In this document: piece by piece, positions 34,400-44,732 of the stretch
How the letters are laid out: every line of letters starts with the position of its first letter
Numbering within the stretch: the first letter of the stretch is position 1
Assembly (NCBI GenBank): GCA_038087015.1
Contig: JASBNA010000054.1
Span: forward strand, 62,001 to 126,000
DNA length: 64,000 bases
DNA from: Cerrena zonata
Lineage: Eukaryota > Basidiomycota > Agaricomycetes > Polyporales > Cerrenaceae
Direction of reading: 5' to 3'
Notes under the pieces: generated by a model
Seen by the model: only the letters and a program-made list of their open reading frames with translations
The model's database searches: none
Told to the model about the DNA's origin: nothing
Position numbers and translations under genes: made by a program

Positions 34400-34477
34400 C
34401 CCCCCCTTCAGTATGAATTCTTGGAATTTGTGGTTGTAAAAATATACGTAATTCATTCAATATTGTTTTGTAGGTAA

Positions 34478-34497
34478 CTTGAGAGCGACCGCTCAAG
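34478..34497. repeat. CTTGAG/CTCAAG inverted repeat
   Basis: CTTGAG at 34478-34483 and CTCAAG at 34492-34497, with an AGCG/CGCT match inside, followed by a TTTT run. Possibly a hairpin or a regulator site. Confidence 0.5.
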
Positions 34498-34780
34498 TTT
34501 TCAAATCAGTTGCAGTTGCAAAAGATAATTCAATTGATTAACTAAGGGCGTAGAATAAATTAAATAAGATACGATGACTGCGTATTATGAATACTTTTAT
34601 AAGTATCCAGAATGAAATACATCTTGAGTTTCATTTCATTACTGATGCGTTCGATTACGTCTCTTACACTATTATCGGTAATATTATTGCATTAACAAAA
34701 TTGAACTAATTATACAAGTTTTATGAAAACGGTAAGATGGGTAAGTGATGAAAAGTGATAATGACATGTAGATAGATTGC

Positions 34781-35322
34781 TTAAATGAAAGTTTCGTATG
34801 GAACTGGAGCTAAAGTTTGAGGAACGTTACCTTCGGTAGAGATAACTCTAGCTTCTCTTGGTTTAGCTGGTTGTCTTTTTAAGTAAACTTGTTCACCTTT
34901 AGCTTTGGCTTCTCTTTTCAAAGCAGCATTGGTTTTGACTCTGTTCAAAAATTCTTGACGACAAGCAGAGTGTTTAACATGTTCAATTCTTAAGTTAACT
35001 CTTTTTTCAATGTATCTGTTACCAACAACTTTGTTAATGATAACACCAACAGATGATTTAGTAATATTGTAAACAATACCAGTTTTACCGTGGTAGTATT
35101 TGTGTGGCATACCCTTTTGGACTGCACCGTTGGCTTTGATATCAACAATATCTCCAACTTTGTAAGTCTTCAAGTAAGTAGATAAAGCAATAGTACCATG
35201 CTTTTTGAAGTCACGTTGGAAAGCGTAACGAGTACCTGATCTGTAACCGTGTCTATTGAAATATCGTTAGTATATGGACCCTAATAATCATTCCCCGCTT
35301 ATAGTACATACGATTTACCCAT
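34781..35322 (-). CDS. RPL21: 60S ribosomal protein L21, spliced, with one +1 frameshift
   Basis: Exon 1 is 35312-35322 (ATGGGTAAATC) and exon 2 is 34781-35253. The intron (35254-35311, 58 bp) has GTATGT, a TACTAAC branch site and AATAG. The product reads MGKSHGYRSGTRYAFQRDFKKHG... to ...STEGNVPQTLAPVPYETFI, nearly identical to S. cerevisiae Rpl21 (160 residues). The joined exons total 484 bases, one more than 161 codons. The surplus is a T in the coding TTTT at 35220-35223 (GCTTTTCCAACG, expected A-F-Q-R), which otherwise leads to TGA three codons later. The remaining sequence is perfectly conserved, arguing against a pseudogene. Upstream motifs for Tbf1 and Cbf1 suggest normal RP regulation. 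Confidence 0.93.
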
Positions 35323-35431
35323 TGTCGTTTATGATTCTCTATAGATCTATACTATCAGTGATTCAAATTACCAATTTTTCAAGTAGTTTTAAAATTTTCA
35401 ACAAAAAAATTTGAGTGCGAATAAATTGAAT

Positions 35432-35459
35432 CACGTGCGCAGGAAAGATGGCTAGGGTT
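35432..35459. promoter_or_regulatory. Cbf1-type plus Tbf1-type motif pair upstream of RPL21
   Basis: TCACGTGC (E-box at 35432-35437) and TAGGGTT (35453-35459) lie 110-137 bp upstream of the RPL21 start. In C. albicans, Tbf1 and Cbf1 together occupy ribosomal protein promoters, replacing the Rap1 system of S. cerevisiae. The motifs are seen; binding is inferred. Confidence 0.55.
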
Positions 35460-35925
35460 GCTGCCCTTGTTCGAATGCTACATGCTAATTTAATACTGCC
35501 CATCCGCCGACCTGATTAGCTGGTTCCAACATTATGTTGTCCGAACGCTACAAGATGCTGTTGCCAATAGTGAGTAGTGAAATTTGAAGCTACAGAAAAA
35601 ATAAATATTTGAGAAAAGGGATCCCTCAACATACTGCATTTTTTTTTTTGGCTGCAACAGTTTGAGCTGCTCATCATCAACATCCTAATCCGTTGAAAAG
35701 CATGGGATAGCCTGTGTAAAAGGACTGCTTGGACCACTGAAGAAGAAGAAAAAGAAGAAAAAGAAGAAGTAATAAGATCAGAAGTACAGAAAGATAAAAA
35801 GAGAGGCAGAAGTATTAGATATCAAAATCCTGCATGTAGCTAAAAGGTTGTAGAAAACAAAAAGCGAAGACATCAAAAGGCTGGGAACAAGTAATCTACA
35901 GAACCGGCTCGAAAAAACAAGGTAG

Positions 35926-37431
35926 ATGTCATCTAAATCCAAATTTCTCGTACTTAATCCCTCTCCCGGGAACTTGGATAACGTACTTGAAAAAGCCAAC
36001 CTTCAAAACACGAGAAATGGGCCATTTGAAGCAGTGCTTTTGTTAGGTGATGTAATCCCTGCTAACCTACAGGTACCCCAAACAAAACTTGATGCTCCAG
36101 CATATTTCTCCAAAGGTAAACTTGACATTGGTTTTGCTTACGAGGAAGATGAGGCGACGAATCTTGTTGATTTGGATAAAAACTTAACGTATATGAAACG
36201 CCCATTGACAATATATAAGCTTGCAACTGGAATTACTATTGCGTTTATGTCAGCTGAAGCAGAAAAGGAGCCGGTTTCTATTGAGGTTAAAGAGCAATTG
36301 CAGCACACTTCTCCAGTGGACATTCTAATAACATATTCCTGGCCATACGTCATTGCAAGAGAGGAGAAATTGTCTACTGTTGGTAATAGATTTGTTGATC
36401 AGGTGACTGAACGACTCCAGCCCCGTTATCAGTTTGCAGTAGGAAATGAAAGGGGGAAATTTTTCGAGTTCAAGCCGTTTAAATGGGATAATACCGACAG
36501 AATAACCAGATTTATAAGTTTGGGTCAAGAAGGAAGTGGAGATAAATGGTTTTATGCATTTGGATTAGACATTAAGACAATTAATGGTGATGTTAATTTG
36601 GGAGTAAACCCATTTGCAAAAGTAGTTGAACCACCGAAAAGAAGTATTGAAACGGTGGAAGAACCAGATCAAGAAGTTCAAACTATTAAGAAACCGAGAA
36701 TTGTAAATCCAGATCAGTGTTTCTTCTGTTTATCGAATCCAAAAGTTGAGACCCATATGATTATCTCTATTGGTACTAATGCGTACTTAACTGTGGCCAA
36801 AGGTCCACTTACCAGGCCTTCGAAAAACTTGAAATTCTCCGGACATGCAATCATAATTCCTATCGAGCATATTCCAACAATACGTAAAACGTCTACCAAT
36901 GTTATCGAATCTGCTGTATATCAGGAAATTGAACAATACAAGAAAAGTTTAGTTCGGGCATTTTTAGAACAGAAACCACAGTTTAGGTTGGTATTCTTTG
37001 AAATCAATAGATTAGATAATATTCATCAACATATTCAAGTTCTACCAATACCTAGTGAACTTGTTGATACCCAATTTCCTAAAGCATTAGAAGAAAAAGC
37101 TCGAATAAATAACGAAGAGTTTAATAAGAACCATAAATTGAATTTCTTGAGATTTGATAATGATAGTGATGACGAATTCAAGAGAATCATTACAAGTTCT
37201 GATTACATTTCATTTACAATATATACCGGAGAAAATGAAAAAATACATTGGATATCGGAAATCAACGAAGCCAAACCTGTTGATTTACAATTCCCAAGAA
37301 GAGTTCTTGCATTCACTTTAAAATGTCCTAAGCGGTTATACTGGGATAAATGTCAACAACCAAAATTTAAAGAAACCACCGATTGTGAAGAGTTTAAATT
37401 TTTTTACAAAAATTATGATTTTACGGCATAA
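35926..37431 (+). CDS. DRN1: CwfJ-domain protein, Drn1-like (debranching-associated)
   Basis: 501 residues, close to S. cerevisiae Drn1 (YGR093W, 507), which associates with the lariat debranching enzyme Dbr1 and late spliceosomes. The N-terminal part resembles the metallophosphoesterase-like Dbr1 domain (FLVLNPSPGNLDNVL, FEAVLLLGDVIP). The second half holds the CwfJ C-terminal domain 1 (QCFFCLSNPKVETHMIISIG, GHAIIIPIEHI, HIT-like) and domain 2 (FPRRVLAFTLKCPKRLYWDKC). The frame is intact. Nuclear RNA metabolism is the expected role. Confidence 0.9.
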   Translation: MSSKSKFLVLNPSPGNLDNVLEKANLQNTRNGPFEAVLLLGDVIPANLQVPQTKLDAPAYFSKGKLDIGFAYEEDEATNLVDLDKNLTYMKRPLTIYKLATGITIAFMSAEAEKEPVSIEVKEQLQHTSPVDILITYSWPYVIAREEKLSTVGNRFVDQVTERLQPRYQFAVGNERGKFFEFKPFKWDNTDRITRFISLGQEGSGDKWFYAFGLDIKTINGDVNLGVNPFAKVVEPPKRSIETVEEPDQEVQTIKKPRIVNPDQCFFCLSNPKVETHMIISIGTNAYLTVAKGPLTRPSKNLKFSGHAIIIPIEHIPTIRKTSTNVIESAVYQEIEQYKKSLVRAFLEQKPQFRLVFFEINRLDNIHQHIQVLPIPSELVDTQFPKALEEKARINNEEFNKNHKLNFLRFDNDSDDEFKRIITSSDYISFTIYTGENEKIHWISEINEAKPVDLQFPRRVLAFTLKCPKRLYWDKCQQPKFKETTDCEEFKFFYKNYDFTA

Positions 37432-37452
37432 GTTTATATTTGATATGTATCA

Positions 37453-38610
37453 CTAAAGCTGATTTAATTCACTAATACATCTAGTACATGCACAATCAAA
37501 GAACCATTCTTTTAGATCTTTTCTTCTAACCTCGACTCTTTCTTCAGTTGAGTAACCGTAATTGATACATAATTCTTCCTTTGGATTTATATCTCTTAAA
37601 GTTGTAAAAGCAAGCTTATTACCAATACGTTTCTTGATAATATTTGGATCGCAAGAGTGATTGAAAAATGATGCAGTCGGATACACTGCATAACCGAAAA
37701 ATTCTTTATCTTCTCTGCTTTCATCGATTACATTCGACCATACACCAAATGCATTACTGAGTTGTCTACCTATAATATTTCTAATTGAATCAGTATTGAT
37801 GAATTTTTGTAATAAAGGATGAGTAGTCAATTTTAAAAACTTATAAATATTAACGTATGAATAAACAAGATAAGGATACCTATTAACTTTATCCAATTCG
37901 TTTGACTGTAAAGCTTCAAAACTATCAAGCTCAAATTGATTTCTTTCATCAAAATCACAGTCTTTCAAAAATTTCTGTTCACTCGACTGTGCTTGTTGGT
38001 ATTTATAATATTGAAATAAAATTCCAATAATGTATTTGACTTCAGTATATTCACTATCCGAGATTCTCGGTATCATGTTCTGTCTTTTACTTATCTTCAT
38101 ACGCTCGAGAGATCCTTCCCATTCCTTAACTGAATTCCATTCATTTTTTATATGCTCTATAAGAGACTTCTCTTTTGAAGGCTCCTTTAATTCTACCTCT
38201 GGTTTTTTCAACCCTTTATTAAACCATTCTTCCACTCTCAATAAACTTTCAAGATATATCTCGTCGATATCATGCTCTTGAAACTCCTCTAAACATTGCT
38301 GAGTACAAAAATATAATGAAAACTGGCTCCCCACGTTTTCCTTCCCAAGCTTGAACTTCAAAGTCTTACCTTCAAAATACTGGAAACATAACGAACAAAC
38401 TTCCTTTTTGAACTCTCTTAGTATAGTCGAACTCAAAGGATTAGCGCAACTAGCAATCACCGTATCCTTTGGAATTAGCGAATACGCAAAGCAACCACGA
38501 CCACCATACTTAGTCTCATCGACCTTGAAATAAGGTGAGATGAGATCGAGTTGATCGTTGCTTGACTCGATAAGAGTAGCTTCTTCACTCTTAACTGACT
38601 CCACACACAT
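37453..38610 (-). CDS. SET6: SET-domain protein, Set6-like
   Basis: 385 residues, similar to S. cerevisiae Set6 (YPL165C), a SMYD-type split SET protein. The SET core begins at GGRGCFAYSLIPKDTVI (about 36-52). A Cys-rich insert sits at CSLCFQYF and FCTQQC (MYND-like spacing). Then SYFNH-type ASFFNHSCDPN and ELCINYGYS carry the SAM and substrate residues, and CACTRC forms the post-SET zinc site at the C-terminus. Substrate unknown in yeast. It converges with DRN1 (~20 bp between stops). The frame is intact. Confidence 0.9.
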   Translation of the reverse strand: MCVESVKSEEATLIESSNDQLDLISPYFKVDETKYGGRGCFAYSLIPKDTVIASCANPLSSTILREFKKEVCSLCFQYFEGKTLKFKLGKENVGSQFSLYFCTQQCLEEFQEHDIDEIYLESLLRVEEWFNKGLKKPEVELKEPSKEKSLIEHIKNEWNSVKEWEGSLERMKISKRQNMIPRISDSEYTEVKYIIGILFQYYKYQQAQSSEQKFLKDCDFDERNQFELDSFEALQSNELDKVNRYPYLVYSYVNIYKFLKLTTHPLLQKFINTDSIRNIIGRQLSNAFGVWSNVIDESREDKEFFGYAVYPTASFFNHSCDPNIIKKRIGNKLAFTTLRDINPKEELCINYGYSTEERVEVRRKDLKEWFFDCACTRCISELNQL

Positions 38611-39123
38611 AGCAGCCTGTTTCTTCCTTCAATACTTATCTTCTAGAAAGAAAAATGCTTAGTGTAACGAAGACACGAACTCAAGATGATTTAAAAGAAA
38701 AAAACTTCTTTTGGGACCAAAGGAAAAAAATATACTTTCTTCACACTAAAAACAAAAAAAAAAAAAAGACAATGCGACAATGCGAGATAACGGGTAGAAA
38801 AAAAAGAGATAAAGCCTCTATTAAATGAGGCGGTTGGCGATGATTTGGAATGAAAAGAGAACAGCAGATATCCAAGATCACTATTGTTAGGTCGTAGGAA
38901 CGAAGATGTTGCCCATGCTGAAAGATTATCCAGCACTGAGAGATGGTTGCGGTCTTGTAGAGGTTTTTGTAAGATTATTGACAGTGATTTACGAGAAGTT
39001 CCTGCAGCTGCGAAAAATCTACTTTTTTGACAAAGTTAACTCTATTTATTCGGTGTAGAGGGTTTAACGGGAGTAGTAGGAATACATAGGTAGAACTGAA
39101 AAGAAAAAGAAAGAGGGATACGG
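38611..39123. other. Intergenic, 510 bp
   Basis: Promoter side of SET6 and 3' flank of the permease; A-runs at 38753-38766. No gene supported. Confidence 0.4.
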
Positions 39124-40683
39124 TCAGATGTGCTTCAAGTCTGAGTTATGCTCGAAATGCTTTCTGGCATGGGTAGACCAAATGATCAAGGCAATCAAAA
39201 AGGTGATTCCCAAGACTGCACAGGCGTAATTCATGTTACTGGAGGTGACAGGATAGTATAAGGGGAAGTTCAACCACACCATTATGAAGCAGCCCCAGCA
39301 GACTGCGATTATGTTCAAAGGCATACCAAAACGACCCAAGTTGAAATAGGGGATGGCCTCACCGTATTGATCTGAGAAACGGCCATAGACGGAGGTTGAA
39401 AACTTGGAACGATAAAGTAATAAGGAAATGGGGACAATATAGGATAAGTTGACACAAACCATTGAAGAAGATAACACGGCTGATAATGCGGTAGAAGAGC
39501 CAAAGATCATGCAACCCAAGATTAGAAGGATTAAAAGAACGAGTACTAGAGAGTTGATGGGGACTTTCCAAAAAGGGTGGATTTTGCCAAAAAAAGATTT
39601 CCCCCAGGGTAAACCTTCAGAATTAGCAAAAGCCCAAAAGAGACGGGAAGTGGAAAGAACGTAGCCGATTAACGAAAGGTAAAAAGTGGCAATTAAGAAA
39701 AACACCCCGGCAGTTGTTAAGGGAAGCGAGTTTAAAGAGTCCAAAAGCAATTGAACAATTGGTTCACCACCGATTGGAGTTAAAAGATTGTTAGAATTTG
39801 AAACACAGTACATATAAATAATGCCTGAAATAAATGCAAAAATAGCCAGAAAAGAATTAGCAATGGTCATGACCAAAGGAACATTTCTGCTTGGATCCGG
39901 AATCTCGTCCGTTTGATGAGAAGGACCTTCAAATAACGTTACACAGGAGATTGAAGGAAGCAAGCCAAGGAAAAAGGCCACCCCGTTAGAAGACCAGCCG
40001 GATTCATTTATGAAGTCCTTCCAGACCACTTGATTCGACTGCTTGTTCGGAGTCCGTACAAGTAAAGTTATGAGAATGTAAAGGGTCCCGGCGTTAATTA
40101 TTGCAGCAGAAACATAAGTGAGGACCGGTAAACAATTAACTGCAAAAGCATTAACTGCACAAGCAGTTAATATGAAAGCGGCATAGATCAAGTAATAATG
40201 CCAATCCTGTGCAATATAACTTGAATTATGAAGTTCAATTAGTGAAATAACAAACATAGATAAGGTATAGCAAGTCGTGAAACACGCAAATATCCAACCA
40301 GCACAAGAAAGCACCCCGGTAGTGAAAGATAATCCTCGACGGTACTTAGTGGGGGCCAAAACGTTGGTCCAGTGAAGTTGGGCAGCAGAATTGGGCCATC
40401 TTGAAGCTAGTTCTGCCAACGAGAAGCAGATCACCAAATCAAGTGACACTGCAAGAATAAATCCATACAACAACCCAGGAGACCCTCCAATTCCAACCAC
40501 CGTAGATAAAAAAGTTCCTAGAGCAATTGGCGAACAAATAAGAGATACTTGCAACGCAACGGTATTCCATAAACTGAATCTTTTAACAAGACCACCACTA
40601 CTTTCTTCAATTTGAATCAAAGTAACCGTCCCCACTGCCTTTTCATTGGCTGCTCCCGAACCACTTTTAACCAAATCACTCAT
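39124..40683 (-). CDS. APC-superfamily permease of the ACT group (choline/GABA/polyamine type)
   Basis: 519 residues with about 12 predicted membrane segments and short cytoplasmic ends. The pattern fits the ACT (amino acid/choline) family: FSLWNTVALQVSLICSPIALGTFLS in TM1, SLAELASRWPNSAAQLHWTNVL, GWSSNGVAFFLGLLPSISCVTLFEGPSHQTDEIPDPSRNVP (a hallmark loop), and SRLFWAFANSEGLPW. S. cerevisiae relatives are Hnm1, Uga4, Bio5 and Tpo5; the sequence does not settle the substrate. Frame intact. Plasma membrane location is expected. Confidence 0.85.
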   Translation of the reverse strand: MSDLVKSGSGAANEKAVGTVTLIQIEESSGGLVKRFSLWNTVALQVSLICSPIALGTFLSTVVGIGGSPGLLYGFILAVSLDLVICFSLAELASRWPNSAAQLHWTNVLAPTKYRRGLSFTTGVLSCAGWIFACFTTCYTLSMFVISLIELHNSSYIAQDWHYYLIYAAFILTACAVNAFAVNCLPVLTYVSAAIINAGTLYILITLLVRTPNKQSNQVVWKDFINESGWSSNGVAFFLGLLPSISCVTLFEGPSHQTDEIPDPSRNVPLVMTIANSFLAIFAFISGIIYMYCVSNSNNLLTPIGGEPIVQLLLDSLNSLPLTTAGVFFLIATFYLSLIGYVLSTSRLFWAFANSEGLPWGKSFFGKIHPFWKVPINSLVLVLLILLILGCMIFGSSTALSAVLSSSMVCVNLSYIVPISLLLYRSKFSTSVYGRFSDQYGEAIPYFNLGRFGMPLNIIAVCWGCFIMVWLNFPLYYPVTSSNMNYACAVLGITFLIALIIWSTHARKHFEHNSDLKHI

Positions 40684-41671
40684 ACTAAACGTGACTTACA
40701 TGTATAAAGACTAATCTACTGCGGATAACCAATTATATAAACCTCTTCCTTGAAAAGAAAACTTCCCCGACGTATGCCGCTTTCTTCACAACAATAGTAC
40801 AATATCCAGGTACGAGATTTTCATCATTTAATCCTGTCTTTATCTTGAATCTCTACATGGTACAAGCCTTTCGAAGTAGTTTGCCGACTACGATAAGATT
40901 ATCTTTATCGCTTAAGCGCTAAACAAAATCTATTCCGCCCCCCGCCTTTTCTTTTCCAGTCTGGCCGCTGGCCAGGATCGAAGCGGTACCGTTCCAAATT
41001 GACAGCAAAGAAGCGGTCCGTTGCATCCAATATCCCGAGCTCAGGGAGCCACTACACTGAGGCGAGCAGCCCCCCTACTATGACTGAGGAGAAGCTTTGC
41101 ATTTAGTCCACGCACTTAGTCCCAGTTAAAGGATCATAAGCCGAAGGGATTTCCCGCTAATTTCAAAGAACGGAATATTTCCATTCCTCGAAAAAAAAAA
41201 AAACGCAAAAAATCAAAAAAGTCAAAAAAACGTAAAGTGATCGAAAGTCTAAAGTCAAAAATCAAACCAGAAATCGTGCAACAATTAAGCAAGTTGGGAT
41301 AAGGACTGTAGGCTCTTGGAGGGAGACACCCGCTAACCAAGTCAAGCTGCTTGACGTATTTTTTGTTATTTCAATTCCTTTTGTTTTTCTTTGTTGCAAG
41401 GCATTTGGTAGTGCACCGATGCGCAGATTACTGCGATGATGCTGCCTTATTGGGCAGGACTGGTATTGATAGTGGAGCAAGAACGACAAAAGAAAAGATA
41501 ACTGCAAGTTGGTTATCAATAAGTCATAATTAGCTAACGGTGACAAGACTTTTTTTTTCTGTTCATCTTTGTAGGGTATACTGGAATAGACTTAGATATA
41601 AAGAGGTGCAAAAATCTCGTTATAATTAGCGGAAAGCTTTTGAAGTACTGCAAAAAAAAAACGAAAAAAGT
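40684..41671. other. Divergent promoter region of two permeases
   Basis: About 990 bp between two amino-acid/amine permease genes. It holds several GATA/TTATC cores (for example GATAAG near 40888, TTATCT near 40900, TTATCG near 40908, GATAAC at 41495), which are candidate GATA-factor (nitrogen catabolite) sites. No gene supported. Confidence 0.4.
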
Positions 41672-43399
41672 ATGGATATTGGGGAAAAATCTAAGTCTGG
41701 TAAAGATAATACCAGTATTTCTGTTGATGTTGAAAGAATAGGCTCGGTTGATCGTCATTTGATTAAGACTGGGTTCAACGATTTTAATGATCTTGTTGAT
41801 GAAGAGAAATATGGTGGGGTTAAAAGAAAGCTAACCGGTAGACATTTGAGTACTATAATTATTGGTAGTAGTATTGGTACTGGGTTATTTATTGGGATTA
41901 AATCACCATTTCAACATGGTTCACTTTCATTATTTTTGGGTTTTATTATTTGGGCTTGTTTAAACGTTTATCCACTTATGTTGGCTGTTGGTGAAATGGG
42001 ATCGTATCTTCCAATCAAAGGTAGTTTTATTCATTTCGCTGCAAGATGGGTTGATCCTGCTCTTGGTTTTGCTTGTACCATCATTTATGTCTATACTTGT
42101 TTGATGTTTATTTGTGTTGAATTGACGGGGTTTAGTAGTTGTATAGGATACTTCACTGATGTTAATCCCGGGGTGTTCATTGCGGTTGGTTTAGTAACGA
42201 TTTTTGTTTTCAATACCATGGCTGTTAATTTTTATGGTGAAATTGAATTTGTTGCTACTTTTCTTAAAATTTTTTTAATTATTGGTCTTATGTTATTCTC
42301 TTTGATTTCCATGTGTGGGGGTAATCCAAAACATAATGCTTATGGTTTCCAACACTGGACTGAAGGTGGGCTCTTTAGACCTTATCTTGTTGGTGGTGCC
42401 ACCGGGAAATTCTTGGGTTGGTGGAATACTCTTATTTATGCTGCTTTTGCTTGTGGTGGTGCCGATATTCTTTCATTGGTTGCTTTTGAAGTGTCTCAAC
42501 CTCGTAAAAGTATGGGGATTGCGGCTAAACGTTCGTATGTTAGAATCTATCTCTTTTATTTTGGTGGGATCTTTTTCATGAATTGTTTAATTGCTTCAAA
42601 TGATAAAAATTTAACTAATGCTACCGAATTAGGTTTGGTTGGTGCTGCCGCTTCTCCTTGGGTTATTGGTATTAGAAACGTTGGTGTTCATGGTTTAGAT
42701 GCTTTGGTTAATGTCTTGATTATCTCGGCTGCTTGGTCTTGTGGTAATGCCTTCACTTATTCTGCCACTAGATCAATTTATTCCGGTTCTTTAGCGGGTT
42801 ACTTACCAAGATTTTTCTCCAAATGTTTGAAAAATGGTTGTCCTATTTATTGTGTCCTTTTCGCCATGCTTGTTGGCTGTTTATCATTCTTAAACGTTAA
42901 AAATTCAACTAACGTTGTTCTTAATTGGTTTATTAATTTGGCTACCACCGGTATGATTTGTACTTATACCGTTATTTGGCTTAATTATTTCAAATTCCGT
43001 AAAGCTTTGAAAGCCCAAGATAAAGAAGATGAATTCAATCAAGGTCCTTATTATAAAATGCCAAAATTCATTCGTGTCTATTTCACTCCTTTTGCATTTT
43101 TACTTAATAATTTAGTTTTAGTCTTTAATGGTTTCTGGGTGTTTTTCCCAGGTAATCTTACTGTTGCTAATCTTTTCACTTCTTATTTTGCTCCAGTTTT
43201 CTTTGTCATTGTCTATTTCGGTTGGAAAATATTAAAAAAGACTCATATCAGAACTAATGAAGAAGCTGATATTACAACTGGTAAATCCGAAATTGATGAT
43301 GAAGAAGAAATGGAAAGACAATTTTTGGAAACTAAAGTTAAAAGAAAAGGTTTCTTCTGGTCTTGTTGGTATAAATTTAGTGCCTTTGCCTTTGAATAA
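41672..43399 (+). CDS. AAT-family amino acid permease
   Basis: 575 residues, about 12 membrane segments. The YAT/AAT family signature is clear: VKRKLTGRHLSTIIIGSSIGTGLFIG at TM1, YLPIKGSFIHFAARWVDPALGF at TM3, GGADILSLVAFEVSQPRKSMGIAAKRSYVRI in the TM6 loop, and CGNAFTYSATRSIYSGSLAGYLPRFFSK at TM8. Cytoplasmic N- and C-tails are Lys/Glu-rich, suitable for ubiquitination-controlled turnover. Substrate (general or specific amino acid) is not determinable. Frame intact. Confidence 0.9.
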   Translation: MDIGEKSKSGKDNTSISVDVERIGSVDRHLIKTGFNDFNDLVDEEKYGGVKRKLTGRHLSTIIIGSSIGTGLFIGIKSPFQHGSLSLFLGFIIWACLNVYPLMLAVGEMGSYLPIKGSFIHFAARWVDPALGFACTIIYVYTCLMFICVELTGFSSCIGYFTDVNPGVFIAVGLVTIFVFNTMAVNFYGEIEFVATFLKIFLIIGLMLFSLISMCGGNPKHNAYGFQHWTEGGLFRPYLVGGATGKFLGWWNTLIYAAFACGGADILSLVAFEVSQPRKSMGIAAKRSYVRIYLFYFGGIFFMNCLIASNDKNLTNATELGLVGAAASPWVIGIRNVGVHGLDALVNVLIISAAWSCGNAFTYSATRSIYSGSLAGYLPRFFSKCLKNGCPIYCVLFAMLVGCLSFLNVKNSTNVVLNWFINLATTGMICTYTVIWLNYFKFRKALKAQDKEDEFNQGPYYKMPKFIRVYFTPFAFLLNNLVLVFNGFWVFFPGNLTVANLFTSYFAPVFFVIVYFGWKILKKTHIRTNEEADITTGKSEIDDEEEMERQFLETKVKRKGFFWSCWYKFSAFAFE

Positions 43400-44099
43400 T
43401 CTTTTCCCGGTGTTTTTTTCCTCTCCTTAATGTTTATTTAATTCTTTTAATGTATAATAGTCGGTAATATTTACAATAATGTAACAGCAAGTTTTTAACT
43501 GCAAAAACTAAACGGTTCCAAGTATTTTGTAAAGCTTGACCTTCCAGTAAATCTCATGTCTGCCTAATTCATAATTCTCTACGATAACCCTTAACATTCG
43601 AATTTTTTCTCCTTCGTCAGTATTCGTTTCTTTCTTCTCCTTTCTTTTGTTTATTTTCAAAAATACAATTTTTTGCAATTTTTTGCAGTTTTTTGCTCAG
43701 TTGAAACAATTTTCGTGATATTAAACATAAAATTTGTATAATTTTAGAAAAACTTTAACTTTTTGAAAAAGTTGAATTTCATAAAAATTCATCAGGTTAT
43801 CAACAACAGTTTATTTCGATAAGCTAAATGATTAATCTGTTCATTAAACTCTACTACTCGCTTTAGTTTTTTTTTAGTTTTTCATGTTACTTATTTTACT
43901 AATTGCAAAAAATAACCAAAAACATATTTTATTTGAAAAAAAAGTTTAACTTATGTTATTTTTGGACCCCTAGTAGCATAATAGCCCCAAAAATATAAAA
44001 ATTGAACACTTTGAACGGCCAAAAAAAAGAAAATGAAAATTTTTGTTTATGAAAAAAGTATCGACTCATAAAACCAGCATATTTCACCAAACATAAATC
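43400..44099. other. Intergenic, 700 bp
   Basis: Very AT-rich with T- and A-runs, between the permease and the first tRNA gene. Nothing recognisable beyond the tRNA's short upstream block CAAACATAAATC. Confidence 0.4.
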
Positions 44100-44172
44100 G
44101 GGCGTGTGGCGTAGTTGGTAGCGCGTTCGCTTAGCATGCGAAAGGTCTTGGGTTCGACTCCCAACTCGTCCA
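44100..44172 (+). tRNA. tRNA-Ala (AGC), copy 1
   Basis: 73 bases without intron. Acceptor GGGCGTG/CTCGTCC with the tRNA-Ala identity pair G3-U70 and discriminator A. D-arm GCGTAGTTGGTAGCGC. Anticodon stem TTCGC/GCGAA around loop TTAGCAT (anticodon AGC). T-arm TTGGG-TTCGACT-CCCAA. Box A and box B are internal. It is followed by a T-rich Pol III terminator. Confidence 0.97.
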
Positions 44173-44732
44173 TTTATTTTTTCTTTTTTTGTTCATAACT
44201 TCTTGCAATTTTCTACAAGCTATTCCTTTTCTAATACCGATCTACGATTCCTTGTTATTCATTCGTCGATCCCCAGCTTTTTTTTTCCCTTTCTTTTTTC
44301 TTTTGATTATTTAGATTTGTTGCAACTGAAGAATTGCTTTGGAAGGATGTTTGCACACACCCATATAACCTTTGACTACCAGTGATTTTATAGTCTTTTC
44401 TTGTAGTAGAGAAATTATTTACAGCTGAACTGAATTACTGAGTATAATCAAATTTGCAACATAAATTTAAAATAGCCAATTCTTTTACAATACTCAGTAG
44501 ATAAAAACACCCAGTACTATAGTTGAATCCAGGAATGTACTTAATTCAAAAATCCGGACTCGATACTCTAGTCTTCCAAATAGCTTCTTTATTTTAGGAG
44601 GTGCTATACGAACAAGATTAGTACTTGAATATTTGCAATTTTAAATTTTTTGAGAAATTTTAAGACACGCGAAATGCTATACCCAATAGTACCCAGTGAT
44701 CCAATTGAATATAGAACATCCGTGAAAGGCAA
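44173..44732. other. Intergenic, 560 bp
   Basis: tRNA terminator T-runs, then the AT-rich 5' region of the LRR gene. No other feature. Confidence 0.4.

Larger units (their letters stand above)
34012..34780. other. Intergenic between NOC4 and RPL21
   Basis: No supported protein gene. It contains the hairpin cluster at 34224-34399 and a GAG/CTC inverted repeat at 34478-34497. Confidence 0.5.
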
